Below are positions 48,081 through 49,716 of a stretch of DNA of 49,716 nucleotides, piece after piece (within the stretch, counting starts at the first letter, position 1; every line of letters starts with the position of its first letter). Under the pieces are notes generated by a model. It worked only from the letters and a program-made list of their open reading frames with translations. It was not told the origin of the DNA and did not search any database. The translations under genes and the position numbers were made by a program. The stretch is from assembly GCA_040905665.1 (NCBI GenBank), contig JBBDRD010000011.1:1-49716 (forward strand), given 5' to 3'. This DNA comes from DASVCN01 sp040905665 (GTDB taxonomy: Bacteria > Deinococcota > Deinococci > Deinococcales > Trueperaceae).

Positions 48081-48344
48081 TTAAGGAACGTGCTCCAGCA
48101 GGGCGTCGGTACCGGCAGCCTCCAGTTCCTCGTCGAGATCGGTTCCGGTGCCGGTCATCCTGACGGCGTAGGCCCGGAGTTCTTCTGCCATCTGCTCACG
48201 CCGCTTACGCCGCACCCACTCCTCGACCGCTTCACGCACCAGCACTGTCGCTGGAGCACCCGGTCGGTCCGACTGTTCCTTGAGTTCGGCATGAAGATCG
48301 GCTGGCAGGGGCAGATGCATATTTTTCTTGGCTGCCTCAGGCAT
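48081..48344 (-). CDS. Ribbon-helix-helix antitoxin paired with the MazF-like toxin
   Basis: 87 aa. The N-terminal half matches a CopG/MetJ-type ribbon-helix-helix DNA-binding domain: MHLPLPADLHAELKEQSDRPG then PATVLVREAVEEWVRRKRRE. The C-terminal half (LRAYAVRMTGTGTDLDEELEAAGTDALLEHVP in pieces) is acidic and disordered, as in antitoxins that wrap the toxin. AGGAGGGC precedes the ATG. It is the first gene of the pair, 11 bp before the toxin GTG, and should repress its own promoter near 48350-48400. Confidence 0.85.
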   Translation of the reverse strand: MPEAAKKNMHLPLPADLHAELKEQSDRPGAPATVLVREAVEEWVRRKRREQMAEELRAYAVRMTGTGTDLDEELEAAGTDALLEHVP

Positions 48345-48359
48345 GAATAAGCCCTCCTG

Positions 48360-48554
48360 ATGTCATTAAATTCTGACACAAAAGGTAGTGCGCAGGATGA
48401 GTATCAGGCCGAGAAGAGGCTGGCTGCCGGTGAGCGTACGGTACGGGGTGCGGTGAAGCCGGTGGAGAAGAGCGAGCCCTCCGAAGCCGCCGCTAGCGAG
48501 CCGGATAGTGCTCCCGGGGAGACCCGGCCGGAACCGGGCCAACCGAAGGGCTGA
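48360..48554 (+). CDS. Uncertain small hydrophilic protein (64 aa)
   Basis: A frame from an ATG 15 bp upstream of the divergent antitoxin gene. The product is very hydrophilic (SEPSEAAASEPDSAPGETRPEPGQ) with no recognisable fold or family. No ribosome binding site precedes it, and the region also must contain the antitoxin promoter. It ends 10 bp before the convergent DUF192 gene. It could be a small disordered protein or a chance frame in GC-rich DNA. Confidence 0.25.
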   Translation: MSLNSDTKGSAQDEYQAEKRLAAGERTVRGAVKPVEKSEPSEAAASEPDSAPGETRPEPGQPKG

Positions 48555-48564
48555 GCACCACTCA

Positions 48565-49137
48565 CTACAAATTGATCTTACTCACCGACTCGACGTCGAG
48601 CGTCATGCCCGGTTCGATGCCGTAGTGGGTGAAGGTGCCAGACTTGGCAGCCAAGAGCCAGCGGTGGGGTTCGGCGACCGACACGCGGTCCTGGCCCAGG
48701 CTTGTCGTCGTTACCGACATCAGGTTGCCCTCGGCGTCGAACGCCGCGAGCTCGAGCGGGACGCGCACGTTCTCGAGATTGTAGGAGGTGCGCACGGTGG
48801 TCTGGCGTGTCTGAGCGTAAAGGAGGAACTGGTTTGCGAGGGCATCCTCACCGACGCCTCTGAAGCCTGTCATGCGCGCCGAGCTGTTGTCGGCGATGCG
48901 CACGGGTAGAAGGGCAGCGGGCCCCTCGGCAGACTGGAGCGAAACGACCCCGGTTGCCAGGCTCATATAGCTGGCCGGAAGATACGTGGGTTGAGCGCGC
49001 TGGCGTGAGGGGGCGAACACGTACGTCCCCAGTACGAATGCGATTGCTGCTATCACCAGCCAGGTGCCGTACTCGCGTATGCGTTGAGCCCATACGGGAG
49101 AGCCTTGCGATTGGGCGGATGCCGTTAACTGCGTCAT
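48565..49137 (-). CDS. Membrane-anchored DUF192 protein
   Basis: 190 aa. A short cytoplasmic head is followed by one membrane segment (WLVIAAIAFVLGTYVFA, about 28-45). The outer part has the DUF192 pattern: VRIADNSSARMTGFRGVGEDAL, where the Met-x-GfR segment is diagnostic, then VRVPLELAAFDAEGNLMSV, and a tail with FTHYGIEPGMTLDV. DUF192 proteins are small secreted beta proteins of unknown function. I use the second ATG (49137) because AAAGGA lies 6 nt upstream; 49143 is also possible. Confidence 0.8.
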   Translation of the reverse strand: MTQLTASAQSQGSPVWAQRIREYGTWLVIAAIAFVLGTYVFAPSRQRAQPTYLPASYMSLATGVVSLQSAEGPAALLPVRIADNSSARMTGFRGVGEDALANQFLLYAQTRQTTVRTSYNLENVRVPLELAAFDAEGNLMSVTTTSLGQDRVSVAEPHRWLLAAKSGTFTHYGIEPGMTLDVESVSKINL

Positions 49138-49394
49138 TTCCATTCCTTTCCGCCCTGCCCGAAGGCAGCGCAGCGCCGACTTCCCGCCTCGGGAACGCGT
49201 CCGGCGTGAGCGACGCCAGGCTCTCTGCCTGTGTCGTCTCGTCCGGAAGAGTAGGTGGAGGCCGTGAATCGAGAATGAAACCGCTGGAGGGCAGGAACCG
49301 CCATCGGTCTTAACGCTTTCACCCCCGATTCATCTGCACGTTCTAGCGTGAGGGCGCTTCGCCGGGACGTAGCGGGGAGGGCAAGAGGAGCGGC

Positions 49395-49716
49395 GTGCGG
49401 TTGTTGATCGTTGAGGACGAAAAGAACCTCGCGGCTACGTTGGAGCTGAGCCTTCGGGCGAAGGACTTCGACACGTACGTTGCTCCTGATGCCCATACCG
49501 CCTGGGAGGCCGCCTTCGCGCGTCCCTTCGATCTGGTGTTGCTCGACGTCATGCTTCCCGAGGGCGACGAGGCCGGTTTCGACTGGGCTCGGGAATTCCG
49601 CGAGTCAGGCTTCCGACAACCCATTCTTTTCCTCACCGCCAGGGAGAGCCTGCCAGACCGGGTACGGGGCCTCGAAATTGGCGACGACTATCTGCCCAAA
49701 CCGTTCGCGCTCTCCG
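49395..49716 (+). CDS. Response regulator, N-terminal receiver domain (partial)
   Basis: The gene runs off the window end. The visible 107 residues form a receiver domain starting VRLLIVEDEKN with the acidic pair, the phospho-acceptor in DLVLLDVMLPEGDEAG, Thr in ILFLTARES and Lys in GDDYLPKPFALS. The sequence style is that of OmpR-type regulators, with the output domain cut off. GTG start with GAGGAG at 49385-49390. A kinase gene probably follows downstream. The 257 bp before it show no gene. Confidence 0.85.
   Translation, partial: MRLLIVEDEKNLAATLELSLRAKDFDTYVAPDAHTAWEAAFARPFDLVLLDVMLPEGDEAGFDWAREFRESGFRQPILFLTARESLPDRVRGLEIGDDYLPKPFALS

Overview
The window is GC-rich, densely coded bacterial chromosome, most likely from the phylum Deinococcota and perhaps Truepera-like. 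Three things point there: a 5S rRNA 3' end followed directly by tRNA-Gly(GCC), as in the 23S-5S-tRNA-Gly operons of Thermus; a Gre-factor homologue with the acidic tip of Thermus Gfh1 rather than GreA; and many genes whose start codon lies only 6-9 nt after a TANNNT -10 hexamer with no ribosome binding site, the leaderless layout common in Deinococcus. The genus is inference. No insertion sequence, prophage, CRISPR array or origin was seen.

Layout. 1-612: end of an rRNA operon and a small unknown gene. 648-2477: lytic transglycosylase. 2580-9582: two complete glycine betaine/proline-type ABC importers, transcribed away from each other from a shared 390-bp region. 9827-11948: gfh1 and lysS. 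12237-16300: secreted DUF4397 protein, Crp-type regulator, GH13 glycosidase and MazG-like pyrophosphohydrolase. 16574-18312: amtB-PII. 18420-25087: phosphate regulon (pstSCAB, phoU on the opposite strand, two-component pair). 25186-25648: remnant of a nucleotidyltransferase two-gene module. 25635-26717: sugar nucleotidyltransferase. 26782-29969: kinase-phosphatase-vWA triad of the TerY-P type. 30199-33228: two small membrane proteins, a GldC-like protein and an acyl-CoA synthetase.

33549-42632 is the most unusual part. It holds a secreted three-haem cytochrome c with PEGA-like modules, a PQQ dehydrogenase fused to a second beta-propeller, a MoxJ/XoxJ-like binding protein, a second periplasmic binding protein, and on the opposite strand a four-haem cytochrome with another PEGA-like module. 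Together they look like a periplasmic alcohol or aldehyde oxidation system with its own modular electron carriers. 42925-49716 carries a CHRD lipoprotein, the agmatine route to putrescine (speA diverging from aguA-aguB), a MazF/ribbon-helix-helix pair, a DUF192 protein and the start of a response regulator.

Two themes cut across genes. Short in-frame repeats have expanded in several proteins, including the housekeeping enzymes LysRS and AguB. A 15-bp motif with an 11-bp direct-repeat period occurs upstream of both pstS and phoB, a good candidate for the local Pho box.
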